Shown: piece after piece, positions 41,214 to 50,974 of the stretch | Layout: each line of letters opens with the position of its first letter | How positions within the stretch are numbered: position 1 is the first letter of the stretch | Source of the DNA: Azorinus chamasolen | Lineage: Eukaryota; Mollusca; Bivalvia; Cardiida; Solecurtidae | Reading direction: 5' to 3' | Length of the DNA stretch: 64,000 nt | Assembly: GCA_963576725.1 (NCBI GenBank) | Contig: OY755240.1 | Coordinates: forward strand, 19,679,743-19,743,742 | Notes under the pieces: model-generated | Told to the model about the DNA's origin: nothing | Seen by the model: only the letters and a program-made list of their open reading frames with translations | Database searches by the model: none | Translations under genes and position numbers: made by a program

Positions 41214-41270
41214 GATAACGATAATGATAATGATAATAATAATGATAATAATAATAATAATATTAACAGT
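41085..41270. repeat. (TAA)n microsatellite
   Basis: About 185 bp of AAT/TAA with AGTAAT, AACAAT and GATAAT interruptions. The poly-Asn, poly-Ile and poly-Leu frames are artefacts. Confidence 0.95.
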
Positions 41271-41490
41271 GTTTTATATTTAACAGGGTGCCTTTTTACG
41301 TGTGTTTGAGGAGAGAAATTTATTTGCATTAATTTTCCTAGTCACATAGTTATTTACGTAATACATGTAGAGCAAAACAGTCAATTTACCAAATGCTACA
41401 AATCAGTATACTAACATGTACACGTGTGCTCTTATAAACATTCGGATAATAAAAAGTAAATTACCTAGTTATAGTCTACTTTCAGTCCGA

Positions 41491-41740
41491 ATGACCGCTC
41501 AGCCGACTGTACATTTACTCCCCTGGTCATTGAGTCATTGGCCTACAATATTGAGCACTGCTAACATATGGCGCAATCATGCAGCCTCACAGGTACCCAT
41601 TTTAACCCCTGGGTGGAGAGGATGTGCGGGTGGGAAACACCGAAAAGCGTCTCTGAAATTTCCGGGAGGGACCGGGATTTGAACCCCGGACTTCCGGACT
41701 GATAGTCAAGCGCGTTACCACTAGACCACCGCCACTGCAT
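41491..41740 (-). mobile_element. tRNA-derived SINE
   Basis: On the minus strand a tRNA-like head (41736 down to about 41665) has A box TGGTCTAGTGG and B box GGTTCAAATCC with a perfect T stem (CCGGG/CCCGG). A body follows with TTCGGTGTTTCCCACC, ATCCTCTCCACCCAGGGGTT and AAAATGGGTACCTGTGAGG. A core like this is shared by SINEs of several marine invertebrates. The 3' limit is not certain. Confidence 0.7.
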
Positions 41741-41749
41741 AATCAATGT

Positions 41750-41965
41750 GTTTCTATATGAGTATTCGAATTATTGAGTTTGTTCTAAATGTGTATCCGG
41801 ATTATCGAAGTGTGTTCCATATTAGTGTTCTAGGTAATGATATTGCTCTATATGAATGGTCGAATTATCGCTGCTGTCCTATACGAGGGTTCGGAATATC
41901 GAGATGGTTCTATACGACTGATCGCTTTTTGAGGTTGATCTATTTTAGTGTTTGAATTAGCGTAG
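41750..41965. repeat. Degenerate 44-46-bp tandem repeat
   Basis: GTTCTATATGAGTGTTCGAATTATCGA-like units recur about five times. Substitutions are too many for a firm period. It follows the SINE head and may be unrelated. Confidence 0.5.
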
Positions 41966-42003
41966 TTTTACAGTATAGATTTACAACTCCTCTACGCCAG
42001 CCT

Positions 42004-42239
42004 TTAACCCTTTCGGCGCCAAATTTCAAATTGTCGTCTGTAACCCAATTTTGTTAGGAAATAAGAAAATGGAATAAAATATTACAAATTTCAAAGGAAT
42101 AAACCACAGATATAGAACTAGAGACTGAGACAAAAAGTGAAGTTCCTGATCAGACGCCACCTTGAAAAGGCGGCGTCTGATCTTGGACTGCACTATTTGT
42201 TGTGGTGCATTTATGCGATATCGGCGGTGAAAGCGTTAA
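42004..42239 (+). mobile_element. D-type TTAA MITE, complete
   Basis: 236 bp, TTAACCCTTTCGGCGCCAAA to TCGGCGGTGAAAGCGTTAA. Hairpin CCTGATCAGACGCCACCTTG, with complement GGCGGCGTCTGATCTTGGAC. An F-type hairpin fragment follows at 42240-42330. Confidence 0.85.
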
Positions 42240-42573
42240 ACTGGTGGTATCAATCATATGCAGGGTGAAAGTCATACAGAAAGCTAAAAAAGGAGCGTTC
42301 TGCATCACGTTAAAATGCGTTAAAAGCCAACTTATATTAAAAAGACCTACATTCGTCATTATTAAAATTGCAACGTTTATATTTTGCTGTCTAGACGCTC
42401 TGACTTGGGAGAATCTCTACAAAACACCCGACTTTGTGTACTGTAGGTCATTAACGTGGCCACGTGAATTTTTTTAACCAGATACACGAACAACAGAAAA
42501 GTCTCTTCAAGTTGGCTACGTACATGTTTATGTTATGAATATTCATGGCGTTTCTAGAAAATCACGTAACTGC

Positions 42574-42904
42574 TTAACCCTTTACTACACGAAAACTATT
42601 GACATCATAGATATTTACCTTTAGCCTGCTGCAGGCGGATAAGTGATTACCTTTGCAAACAGTTTGGATCCAGATGAGACGCCGAGTCATCAGGATCCAA
42701 ACTGTTTGACACCCTGGTTGCATTTATGTTGACAAATTGATTAAAGCTTGAATGTAGTATGTAAAAAATAATTTGCTTAGCAGGCTAAAGGTTAATTGGA
42801 TTATTGTTTATAAAAGCACACGTGAACACATGAATATGTAGAATCTTACCTATATCATATTATAAGCAAAAAGAGGAGACCCTAGTAGAACCGTCTGACT
42901 ACTA
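42574..42904 (+). mobile_element. A-type MITE interrupted by C
   Basis: TTAACCCTTTACTACACGAA...CATAGATATT, then C, then GGATTATTGTTTATAAAAGC to a broken hairpin GAGGAGACCCTAGTAGAACC. The right end is replaced by F1 at 42905. Confidence 0.75.
42614..42795 (-). mobile_element. C-type TTAA MITE nested in A, stem tip lost
   Basis: TTTACCTTTAGCCTGCTGCA to GCAGGCTAAAGGTTAA. The hairpin lost its distal part: GATGAGACGCCGAG joins TCATCAGGATCC directly. Confidence 0.85.
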
Positions 42905-43107
42905 CAGTAAACCCTCTCTATAACGGCCACTAAATTACATTAAGTATTTGTGTTAAAGGCAGGTGGCTGCTTAAAGCAAGGTGAAAGTAAAACAGAACGC
43001 TCATATAGGAGCGTTCTGTTTTACTTTCACCTTGCTTTTAGCAGCTACCTGCCCTAAATACCAACTAATTAACACAATTTAGTGGCCGTTATAGAGAGGT
43101 TGTACTG
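42905..43107. mobile_element. F1 pogo-type MITE, complete
   Basis: 203 bp; TA then CAGTAAACCCTCTCTATAAC, and ATAGAGAGGTTGTACTG then TA. Palindrome centre CTCATATAGGAG. Confidence 0.9.
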
Positions 43108-43221
43108 TACACCACAGTACTAGCGAGACTATTACTGTACAAATCAGTCTCATATACGCAAGGGAAACTACACATGCTTATGAAATTGCAAGTTTCCAAG
43201 TCAGTTATTTCCCTTTGCATT

Positions 43222-43305
43222 AACAGGGAAAACAAGGTATACATTTGTTTGTTTGTTAATCAACACAAACAAACAAACAAATGTATACGTTGTTTTCCTT
43301 GTTCA
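43222..43305. repeat. 84-bp palindrome with CAAA/GTTT runs
   Basis: GGAAAACAAGGTATACATTT(GTTT)n and its inverse (AAAC)nAAATGTATACGTTGTTTTCC around AATCAACA. Not linked to known MITE ends. A decayed A copy follows (43330-43430). Confidence 0.75.
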
Positions 43306-43435
43306 ATATTAGTGTAGTGACATCGGGAATGTTTATTAGCTGAATTTTCACAATGTTCTGTTTTCAAGGATTTTTTTTGCAAAAGCTGTATAATTAGATC
43401 TGTACCATAATTATCAAAAGCAAAACAGACCAGAC

Positions 43436-43566
43436 CAACATACTTAAATCGTAAATTCTCCACCGAACCCTACACTGTGATTCTAAAGAGTATCGGTGGA
43501 GACATGAAAAAAGCCTTTTTCTTGAAAATGTTTAAATTTACGCATCTTATCTGGACCTCTTGATGC
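43436..43566. mobile_element. G-family element, stem collapsed
   Basis: CTCCACCGAACCCTACACTG joins GATTCTAAAGAGTATCGGTG directly, so much of the stem is lost. The right flank CTTGAAAATGTTTAAATTTA with CGCATCTTATCTGGACCTCT is well kept. Confidence 0.65.
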
Positions 43567-43699
43567 CGTTGAGTAGGAATCCTCCACATCTCTTTATATG
43601 CCCGACGGCTTATATACGGATACGCTAGTTGCAATATGAAATATTGTTTCTCTCATGCCGCTGTCAGAACTATGACTGTCACTGGTCATATTAACCATT

Positions 43700-43885
43700 A
43701 CCTGGCTAGAAACCCAACATGATGTTTGCTCAAAAGTCGATATACTGTAATATTTATTTTATTTCCAATTTGTTCAAGCATTTTGAGAAGCTCAAGCAGC
43801 TTGGATCCTGATGAGACGCCGATCATCTTGATCCAAACTGTTTGCAAGATACCATGCAGTAAGGTTTCTACCGACAGTTTAAGTG
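43700..43885 (-). mobile_element. C3-type MITE, decayed
   Basis: CAAGCATTTTGAGAAGCTC, hairpin CTTGGATCCTGATGAGACGC joined to GATCATCTTGATCC with the tip lost, then GTTTGCAAGATACC. No ends. Confidence 0.6.
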
Positions 43886-44050
43886 TGAAAGAAATACCAT
43901 TGACATAAGCATGTTATTTTTCATTGTTTGTTGTTGGTTAAATTCATTCTTCCTTATTGCGAAAAGTAGGTAAAACTTACTTGATTTATGTTGGAAAACA
44001 AAGATAAGACTAAACTTAATCCGTTCAACGCCGAACTGCCCAATGAACTA

Positions 44051-44471
44051 CAGTAAACCCCCTCTTAACCGGAATTCTAGTAGAGACGAATTTAGATACT
44101 TTTAGACAGGTGGCTGCTTAATGCAGGGTGAAAGTCATACAGAAAGCTCCTGGAGGAGCTAGAGGAACTTTCTGCACAACCTTCACCCTGCATTTAGCGG
44201 CCATCTGTCTACAAGACCGAAATTTATACAGTAGAACCCCTCTAATGCGACCACTTTATAAAATAAACATGGGTGTCTTTATAAGCAGGTGGTTGCTTAA
44301 TGCAGGACAAAAGTAATGCAGAAAGCTCCTCTAGGAACTTTCTGCATTATTTTTGCCCTGCATTAAGCTACCACCTGTACCTAGCACCTAGAATTATACC
44401 TCTTTTAGGTGGTCGCATTAGCGGGGTTTTACTGTATTGAATTTAACGTCCGGTTTAGAGGGGGTTTACCG
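44051..44471. mobile_element. F3 pogo-type MITE with F2 inside
   Basis: TA, CAGTAAACCCCCTCTTAACC; hairpin GGGTGAAAGTCATACAGAAA, CTCCTGGAGGAG with a duplicated tip; after the F2 insert TTGAATTTAACGTCCGGTTT to GGGTTTACCG then TA. Without F2 it would be about 213 bp. Confidence 0.9.
44229..44434. mobile_element. F2 pogo-type MITE nested in F3
   Basis: TA, CAGTAGAACCCCTCTAATGC to GCGGGGTTTTACTG, TA: a clean TA duplication inside the right arm of F3. 206 bp. Confidence 0.95.
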
Positions 44472-45055
44472 TAGTGAAAAGTCGCGCCAGATCCAAGTTT
44501 GTGCAGACGTGTTTTTTTTTCTCACAGCGTGACAGGAGTTAAATGGATATAGCTGGTATGGAAGATGGTATATTGATGTTGGGATGTTCACTGCAGTGTC
44601 ACGCTTGACCTAAAATTAATTCGCCTATCTTTATTCCCATTAGTAGTCCGTAAAGAATATTGCTTTACAGATCCAGATCCGATACTGCGTTAACTGGCCC
44701 TCGTCTGTGTCGTTAACTGGGATTTTGTAACCGTGTATTTTAAATTATTCAAAACAAACCAATGCTTAGTGGTAATTTCCAAAAGATAAGCAGACGCTAC
44801 TATTGAAGTAGACAATATGTCCCATAAAGGTAATTGTCGTAGCTACACTTGTATACTTCGCATGGGGAAGATAAACTCTTAACGGTGTGCTGTTAAACGA
44901 TTTTCCTTATTTAGGAAGAATTTTCACCGTTTTAAATATATCTTAGCCATGTTAACATACTGGGGACAACTTCTGCGACACCTTAATACGACGTTCTGTG
45001 GGATAACGGAATAGCCAATACTTACCATTTCTGGTGTGGAACTTGGTAAGTTGAT
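44472..45055. other. No recognisable feature
   Basis: Sequence without MITE ends. Decayed A/J words near 44670 (ACAGATCCAGATCCGATAC) are too weak to call. Confidence 0.4.
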
Positions 45056-45056
45056 T

Positions 45057-45291
45057 TTAGCACTCCATAAATGCGCCGTTCTACGGCTTCGGCAACCAGA
45101 GTAGACCCTGATCAGACGGCTCCTACAGGAGTCGTCTGATCAGGGTCTGCTCGGTTATATAGATTTGATGCTGCAGTTTCTGTTATAGCTAAAAATGCAC
45201 GTGTCCATGTTCGGTCGTAAAAACAATCTAATTAATATTCACAATGTCATTATTGTCTTACATGAGTATTCATGTGGAGTAAAAGGTTTAG
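45057..45291 (-). mobile_element. A-type MITE, ends damaged
   Basis: CACTCCATAAATGCGCCGTT to ATTCATGTGGAGTAAAAGG. Hairpin GAGTAGACCCTGATCAGACG with CTCCTACAGGAG; both arms carry CCTGATCAG, so the T-T site is paired here. Confidence 0.75.
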
Positions 45292-45312
45292 TCATTGCAT
45301 AATTAACAAACT

Positions 45313-45537
45313 CTTAAAATCCATGAATATTCGTATAAGAATTAAGGCCATAATGCATATTAATTAGACTGTTTATATATGATTACACATGGACATAAGA
45401 AGTTTTGGCCATAGCAGAAACAGTAGACAAGATCTATAGTATTTCACAAGCAAACAAAGCAGACCCTGATAAGGCAGATCCTATGAGAGCCGTCTGATCT
45501 GGGTCTACTCTGTTTGTAAAAGACGTCAAACGTCGTA
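45313..45537 (+). mobile_element. A-type MITE, right end cut by E
   Basis: From AACAAACTCTTAAAATCCAT through GTTTTGGCCATAGCAGAAAC and a recognisable hairpin to AAAAGACGTCAAACGTCG, where the E TTAA begins. Confidence 0.75.
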
Positions 45538-45787
45538 TTAACCATTCGCTTGCTATTCACGTCAATATACCTACCTGTAAATAGTGAAGACCCAGGTGAG
45601 ACAGCTCCTGCAGGAGCTGTCTCATCAGGGTCTGCACTATTTACAAGTTGATTGTGCAACCAGTGCATTCCACAGCAGTGATTGCACAGCGAAATACTTG
45701 TACACAGTGGAGATATATGTAATTATACAACAGGGCATGGGTAAAGAATGAGAAATGTATTTTAAAATTCAGCAAGAGAAGGGTTAA
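45538..45787 (+). mobile_element. E-type TTAA MITE, complete
   Basis: 250 bp, TTAACCATTCGCTTGCTATT to CAAGAGAAGGGTTAA. Hairpin GTAAATAGTGAAGACCCAGG, CTCCTGCAGGAG, TCATCAGGGTCTGCAC. It is the single-unit counterpart of the expanded copy at 53869. Confidence 0.95.
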
Positions 45788-45799
45788 TGTAGTAAATGG

Positions 45800-46315
45800 T
45801 TAATCCTGTACCTCATAGAGGCGCATTTCCACGACTTGACAAACAATAGACACAGAACAGACTGATCCTGTAAGAGTAAAACCAGATCAGACAACAAAAT
45901 CAGACCAGACAGTTCTGTCTGACATCATACAGCTTCAACAGGAGCCTTCTGATCAGGTTCTGTGTTGTATGCTTATGGAACAATATACAGTAAAACTTCT
46001 CTATACCAACCACTAAATTGTGTTAATTAGTTGGTATTTTGGGCAGGTGGTCGCTTAAATCAAAGTGAAAGTAAAACAGAACGCTCCTATAGGAGCGTTC
46101 TGTTTTACTTTCTCCTTGCTTTAAGCATCCACCTGCCTTTAACACAAAATACTTGATGTAATTCAGTGGTCGTTATAGAAAGGTTTTTACTGTAATTGCA
46201 TTTGTGCAGTTTCTGTAAAGGTCAAAAACGCATGTGTTCGTGTACCATTATTTGATAGATACCACGCAGTGATGTAATTATTCCTTACATGAATACGCAT
46301 AAGGTATAGGGTTAA
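45800..46315 (-). mobile_element. A-type MITE with F1 inside and rearranged hairpin
   Basis: TTAATCCTGTACCTCATAGA to GCATAAGGTATAGGGTTAA. The hairpin region holds extra CAGATCAGAC words and AGACAGTTCTGTCT. F1 sits at the TATAG after GCTTATGGAACAA. The right TTAA is shared with the next A element. Confidence 0.75.
45988..46192. mobile_element. F1 pogo-type MITE nested in A
   Basis: TA, CAGTAAAACTTCTCTATACC to GTTATAGAAAGGTTTTTACTG, TA. 205 bp palindrome centred on CTCCTATAGGAG. Confidence 0.9.
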
Positions 46316-46502
46316 CCCTGTACTCCATGAATATTCATGTACGAAATAATGATACCATGCCTATTAATTAAATTAGTTATTATAATATCTCATGGACACA
46401 GGAAATTTGGTCACGGCAGACACTGTAGAATTATATATATCATATCTGGGTCTACTCTGTTTGAAAAGCGCAAACAGGTGTATTCATGGATGAATAGGTT
46501 AA
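46312..46502 (+). mobile_element. A-type TTAA MITE with left hairpin arm deleted
   Basis: TTAACCCTGTACTCCATGAA to CATGGATGAATAGGTTAA, TTAA at both ends but only 191 bp. The body TATATATCATAT joins straight to CTGGGTCTACTCTGTTTG. Confidence 0.85.
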
Positions 46503-46577
46503 GATTTTGGTGGTCACTGTTATGCAGCTGTGGCTATCTATGGGATGATGGGATAGTATTACATTTTTTAATGTATA

Positions 46578-46826
46578 TTAACCCTTTACCCAATAGCCTG
46601 TTTCTAGTTTTCAAGACATATGACCACTTAAAGCAGGTTGAAAGTAAAGCAGAATGCGCCTTAAGGCGCATTCTGCTTTACTTTCAGCCTGCTTTAAGCT
46701 ACCACCTACTAGGATATAGAAAATATTTATTATGCAATATGTTCATGACTGTATGAATTTGAACTATTTTCTTCAGCGGAGGAATAAATCAAACACGCTA
46801 GCCGCTTCTATCAGGTAAAGGGTTAA
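46578..46826 (+). mobile_element. I-type TTAA MITE, complete
   Basis: 249 bp, TTAACCCTTTACCCAATAGC to CTATCAGGTAAAGGGTTAA. Hairpin GCAGGTTGAAAGTAAAGCAG, AATGCGCCTTAAGGCGCATT. Opposite orientation to 22108-22359; the F1-like core is placed off-centre to the left. Confidence 0.9.
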
Positions 46827-46902
46827 TTACAATTGTAATGCTTGACGACATATATGGAGCTAGACCCGATTAGAGCAGTTTGCGAACTTTAGCCCTGTAT
46901 TA

Positions 46903-47072
46903 GTTAAGCCCTTCCCTAATGAATATGTATGCATGAATCGATCTCTTCATGAATATACATACACATTAATTATTTTCAAGGCTTTTTGGGCTCCTATATA
47001 GGAGCTGACAGATCAAGGCCTGATCTGTTTGCACAGGCGTACGTATTTGTTTCTATGAGGGAAAGGGTAGAG
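46903..47072. mobile_element. A-related MITE, decayed
   Basis: AAGCCCTTCCCTAATGAATA, GCATGAATCGATCTCTTC (also at 63340), collapsed hairpin GGCTCCTATATAGGAGCTG, right end TTCTATGAGGGAAAGGGTA. Confidence 0.6.
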
Positions 47073-47560
47073 GATTTTATATTTGTCTTAGTGCGTCACT
47101 GGTTGGACACATACATGTAGGTCACGAAAGACATAGATCAGTTTTATTATGCATTTTATGATGATAAAATCAAACTTCCTGTTTATATGAAAGTTCATGC
47201 TTATCGTATCCAGTCCGTTATCTATCCGTGTCAATACGAACTCCTTGACTATATTCTACCGAAAATTATCTTTTCCGAGCTTCCCGGAATGAGCCGAGTA
47301 GTTACGGTTGCCCCACGTACATTCTCGGTAGAAACTACATGTAGACGACATTAGATGCATTTTACGAGCGTCAACAATCTATTAGCCAATTTAGCAACAC
47401 ACCATGATTAAGCTTTCGTTGTGTGTGTTTGAAACACAGGTACTAAATGAATATTTGAAGCAGATGAGACTCTTGTTTCAGAATAAAATAGACCGCGGTA
47501 AAACCCGTCTTAAAGGACCAATACAAGAAGTCTGGTTTTTGGTCTTTTACCATTCCCCTC
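47073..47560. other. No recognisable feature
   Basis: Single-copy-looking sequence. A 75-codon frame at 47404 ends inside an A fragment and has no domain. Confidence 0.4.
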
Positions 47561-47674
47561 TTATAAACGCGTATCATGCCTTTGTAAGCAGAGTAGATCC
47601 AGATCAGACAGCCCCTGTTGGAGCTGTCTGATTAGGGTCTGTTCTGCTTCCATGGGTACAATATAAATTTACAT
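47560..47674 (-). mobile_element. A-type left half
   Basis: CATTCCCCTCTTATAAACGC, hairpin GCAGAGTAGATCCAGATCAG, CCCCTGTTGGAG, right arm to GTCTGTTCTGCTTCC; the body then breaks at the D element. Confidence 0.65.
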
Positions 47675-47920
47675 TTAACCCTTGCGTCGCCAAATGTCTA
47701 ATTATCGTCTGCAATCCAAGTTTGTTAAATCATTCAGTAAAATAAGGAAATGAGATAAATAAATGCAAATTTCAAAGGAATAAAGCACATGTATAAAAAT
47801 AGAGATTGAGACAAATAGTGACGTCCCTGATCAGACGCCGCCTTGAAAAGGCGGCATCTGGTCTAGGACTGCACTATTTGTCGTGGTGCATTTATGCGAC
47901 TGCGGCGGTGAAAGGGTTAA
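47675..47920 (+). mobile_element. D-type TTAA MITE, complete
   Basis: 246 bp, TTAACCCTTGCGTCGCCAAA to CTGCGGCGGTGAAAGGGTTAA. Hairpin CCTGATCAGACGCCGCCTTG/AAAAGGCGGCATCTGGTC. It abuts an F3-type core fragment (47921-48005), where the TTAA of GCTTAATGC may have been the target. Confidence 0.9.
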
Positions 47921-48162
47921 TGCAGGGTACAAGTCATGCAGAAAGCTTCATTGGGAGCTTTTTGTTTGATGTTCACCCTGTATTAAGCAGCCACCTGTTT
48001 AAAAAGTTCCCCCTCATTCAGTACTCAAACTTCGAACTATCGACTTATTACAGTACTGTAAATATACAGTTTTTGTCATAGCTAAAATATAATGCCATTA
48101 TAAAAAGGAGTATATTAATTTAATGGTGTCATTATTTCCATTATTTCTTACTTTTACATTAT

Positions 48163-48361
48163 TAGCCCTTACAGTATACGGGACACGCGTCCCTAATGTC
48201 AATTGCAAAGAGTGTAGACCCAGATGAGAGGGCTCCTAGAGGATCTGGGTCTGCACTGTTTGCCGTGTTCTTTAGAAAAATTCCGAAATATTCACCTTAA
48301 AGCTCAACATGTTTGACTTTTGGAAAAGTATACATTGAAAATTCAACATTGTAAGGGGTAA
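48163..48361. mobile_element. J-type MITE, right arm shortened
   Basis: TTAGCCCTTACAGTATACGG to CAACATTGTAAGGGGTAA. GAGTGTAGACCCAGATGAGA, GGGCTCCTAGAGGA, then directly TCTGGGTCTGCACTGTTTGC. Confidence 0.75.
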
Positions 48362-48591
48362 CAAAAAACATATATGGGTGCAAATGACACATTTGTATTA
48401 TTACATGGTCCTATTTACTTCGCAATAAATCTGTAAACATGAGATAGATAACAAAATACGGTCTTTTTGGGGGGACAAACAACACTGATCATATATACAG
48501 ATAAGGGCAATGAATGGATATGTCCTTCCGAGTGTCCTCATTTTGTAGGAGTGATGCATAGCTTTATCATCGAAACAATGCAGGTGCGGAC

Positions 48592-48802
48592 TTAAACCTT
48601 CCGGTGCGGGAAACGCGTCACTAATGTCCTTTGCAAACAGTGTAGACCCAGATGAGAGGGCCCCTGGAGGAATCTTCTCATCAGGGTCTGCACTATTTGT
48701 CAAGTTACACCTTTCTTCTTAAAACATCCCTGAATATTCATGATAATATTGGCCTATTTCAGATTTTGAACAGTATTTTTGAAAACTCAGCGTTAAAAGG
48801 AT
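48592..48802. mobile_element. J-type MITE
   Basis: TTAAACCTTCCGGTGCGGGA; hairpin CAGTGTAGACCCAGATGAGA, GGGCCCCTGGAGGA, TCATCAGGGTCTGCACTAT. Both unpaired sites (T/C and A/T words on the two arms) are kept. Right end decayed. A TG-rich microsatellite follows at 48835-48905. Confidence 0.75.
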
Positions 48803-48908
48803 GAAAATTCGGGTCTGTCCTGTCAACAGCGAAAAGAGTGTGTTCCTGCGTACATGCATGTGTGCGTGTTTGTGTGTGTTCGTATGCGTGGTGTGTATGT
48901 TTTTTGGG

Positions 48909-49155
48909 TAATCCTTTACCTGACATAGACACCTTTTCATGCATTTGTAGAGTAGACCCAGATCAGACGGCTGCTTTAGGAGCCGTCTGATCAGTGTCTG
49001 CTCTGTTTTGCTTATTGAATTGTGTAAATCAGGCAGTACAGCTTATGTCAACGCCAAAATGCCATATCCATACATACCATTATAACAAAATCAGCTAATA
49101 CATATTCATGAGGCCATTATTGCTTGTATGAATATTCATCTGAAAAAGGATTAAT
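48909..49155 (-). mobile_element. A-type MITE, ends partly damaged
   Basis: GTAATCCTTTACCTGACATA to ATATTCATCTGAAAAAGGATTAA. Hairpin AGACCCAGATCAGACGGCTG, GAGCCGTCTGATCAGTGTCTGC. Confidence 0.8.
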
Positions 49156-49295
49156 CTCCGGTTGGAAACAGTGACAGTGACATCAGCGTTCTAGAATCGA
49201 GACAAGAATAGCTGTAGGTGTAATAGGGGAATTAAAGGAAGTAGAGTAGACTACCTTGAGAAATTTCGTAATTGTACAAAGAGATAAATAACCCT

Positions 49296-49550
49296 TTAAA
49301 CCCTTCCCGTCACTGCATGGATATTCATGAAAGAAATAAAGACATCTTGAATATTATTTAGATTATTTTCTATAAATGTCATAAAACATAGGAAGGTTTG
49401 GCTCAGGCAGAAACTGTAGAAATATATCTATATTATAATATAAGCAAACAGAGCAGACCCTGATCAGACGGCTCCTATAGGAGTCGTCTGATCTGGGTCT
49501 ACTCTGTTTGTAAAGGCGTAGAAAGGCGTATTTATGGAAGAAAGGATTAA
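49296..49550 (+). mobile_element. A-type TTAA MITE, complete
   Basis: 255 bp, TTAAACCCTTCCCGTCACTG to TATGGAAGAAAGGATTAA. Hairpin with GGCTCCTATAGGAGTCG and both unpaired sites. The right TTAA abuts M-type sequence (ATACAGAGTCCACTCAG, 49551-49700, ending CAAAGGGTTAA). Confidence 0.9.
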
Positions 49551-49759
49551 ATACAGAGTCCACTCAGTATGAAAAGGTTTGGTGTGTTAGGCAATGTTGA
49601 ATAACAAACAGTGCAGACCTTGATAAGTGGGACCTCTTGGGGCCATCATATCTTGGTCTAAACTGTTTTAAAATGACGTGTCTCTCATTCAAAGGGTTAA
49701 TTGATTTTCCCGTTTGACTTTGCGAAACAATCCTCATCACTTTATCTGTTAGAGATGCC

Positions 49760-49951
49760 CTTTGAACCCATTGTGGATAGAGTAAACCCAGATCAGACGG
49801 CTCTGTTGGCTGTGGAATTATAATAGACCAGACTTTAAAGTTTCTACCAATACAAAACACACCTGAGTACATATGCCAATTCAGCTAATGAATTAATCAT
49901 GATCTCATTATTTCGTACATGAATATTTACATGTAAGGTTGTAAACGGTTA
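49760..49951 (-). mobile_element. A-type MITE, right arm missing
   Basis: GAGTAAACCCAGATCAGACG joins the A body at TTGGCTGTGGAATTATAATA; the right end is GTAAACGGTTAA. Another one-armed derivative. Confidence 0.6.
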
Positions 49952-49954
49952 AAC

Positions 49955-50222
49955 GTGCTCGTTATAGCGGTCGTTATAACGACAATTATAACGACCACTA
50001 TAACAACCACCACTATAACCACCACTATGGCCACCACTATAACCACCACTATAATTACCACTATAACCCTACTATGATCTGTATGGCCACCACTACAACC
50101 ACCACTATAACCACCACTATAATCACTACTATAACCACCACTATAAACACCACTGTAACCACCACTACATTGTATGACCATCAATATAACACCACTATAA
50201 CCACCACTATAAACACTGCTCT
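49955..50222. repeat. (ACCACCACTATA)n 12-bp and 9-bp minisatellite
   Basis: Two blocks of ACCACTATAA/CCACCACTATAA units (49975-50070 and 50085-50220) flank ATGATCTGTATGG. Valine/glycine- and threonine-rich frames are artefacts. Confidence 0.9.
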
Positions 50223-50326
50223 AAAAGCTGGTAGTAGTTTTATACAAAACGAAAGTCTCCATTACTTTTATTCAGAATCAACTCTTTACTCCGTGATTAT
50301 TTATGATAGACTCAACCCGCGAATAG

Positions 50327-50576
50327 TTACCATGTACTTCATAAATATTCATGTAGGAAAGAGTGTATCTATGTATATTAATTAGTTTAATATCTATATA
50401 AATAAGAAAAAATGGTCCTTATAAAAATGTAAAATCATATCTATATACATGTACATTTAATTCCACAAACAAACGGAGCGGACCCTGATCAGACGACTCC
50501 TATAGGAGCCATCTGATATGGGTCTACTCTGTTTGCAAATACTTTTACACGGTGTATATATGCAGAAAAGGGCTAA
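50327..50576 (+). mobile_element. A-type MITE
   Basis: ACCATGTACTTCATAAATAT to GCAGAAAAGGGCTAA. Hairpin CGGACCCTGATCAGACGACT, CTATAG, GAGCCATCTGATATGGGTCT. Confidence 0.8.
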
Positions 50577-50639
50577 TCAAATAAATATCTTATATTATGA
50601 AACAAGTGAATATACTGCACAGACAAATAACATATAATC

Positions 50640-50970
50640 AGATATGAGATATTCTATAAGCTTATAGAGCAGATCCTGATCAGACAGTTCCGGCAGGGCC
50701 ATCTGATCTTGGTCTTCTCTGCTATTTGCTATAATAGCAGCACATGCATGGACACAGGATTATTTGGCCGTAGAAGAAATTGTAAATTCAGATCTATATT
50801 ATTTCTTAAGCAAAACAGAGCAGACCCTGATCAGATGGCCCCTGTCGGAACAGTTTGATCAGGATATGCTCCATACAAAGCAGATCCTGACCAGACAGTT
50901 CCGGCAAGGACCATCTGATCTTGGTCTTCTCTGCTCGCGAAAGTGGCAAAAGGTGTCTATATAAGGAAAC
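50640..50970 (+). mobile_element. A-type MITE with repeated, rearranged arms
   Basis: Three arm segments (about 50668-50735, 50815-50860 and 50875-50935) alternate GATCCTGATCAGACAGTTCC with CCATCTGATCTTGGTCTTCT, separated by A body (50738-50812). The last two abut head to tail. Confidence 0.65.
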
Positions 50971-50974
50971 AATT

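Noticed and set aside
41057..41329. Poly-Leu/Asn/Ile frames
   Set aside because: Translation of a (TAA)n microsatellite.
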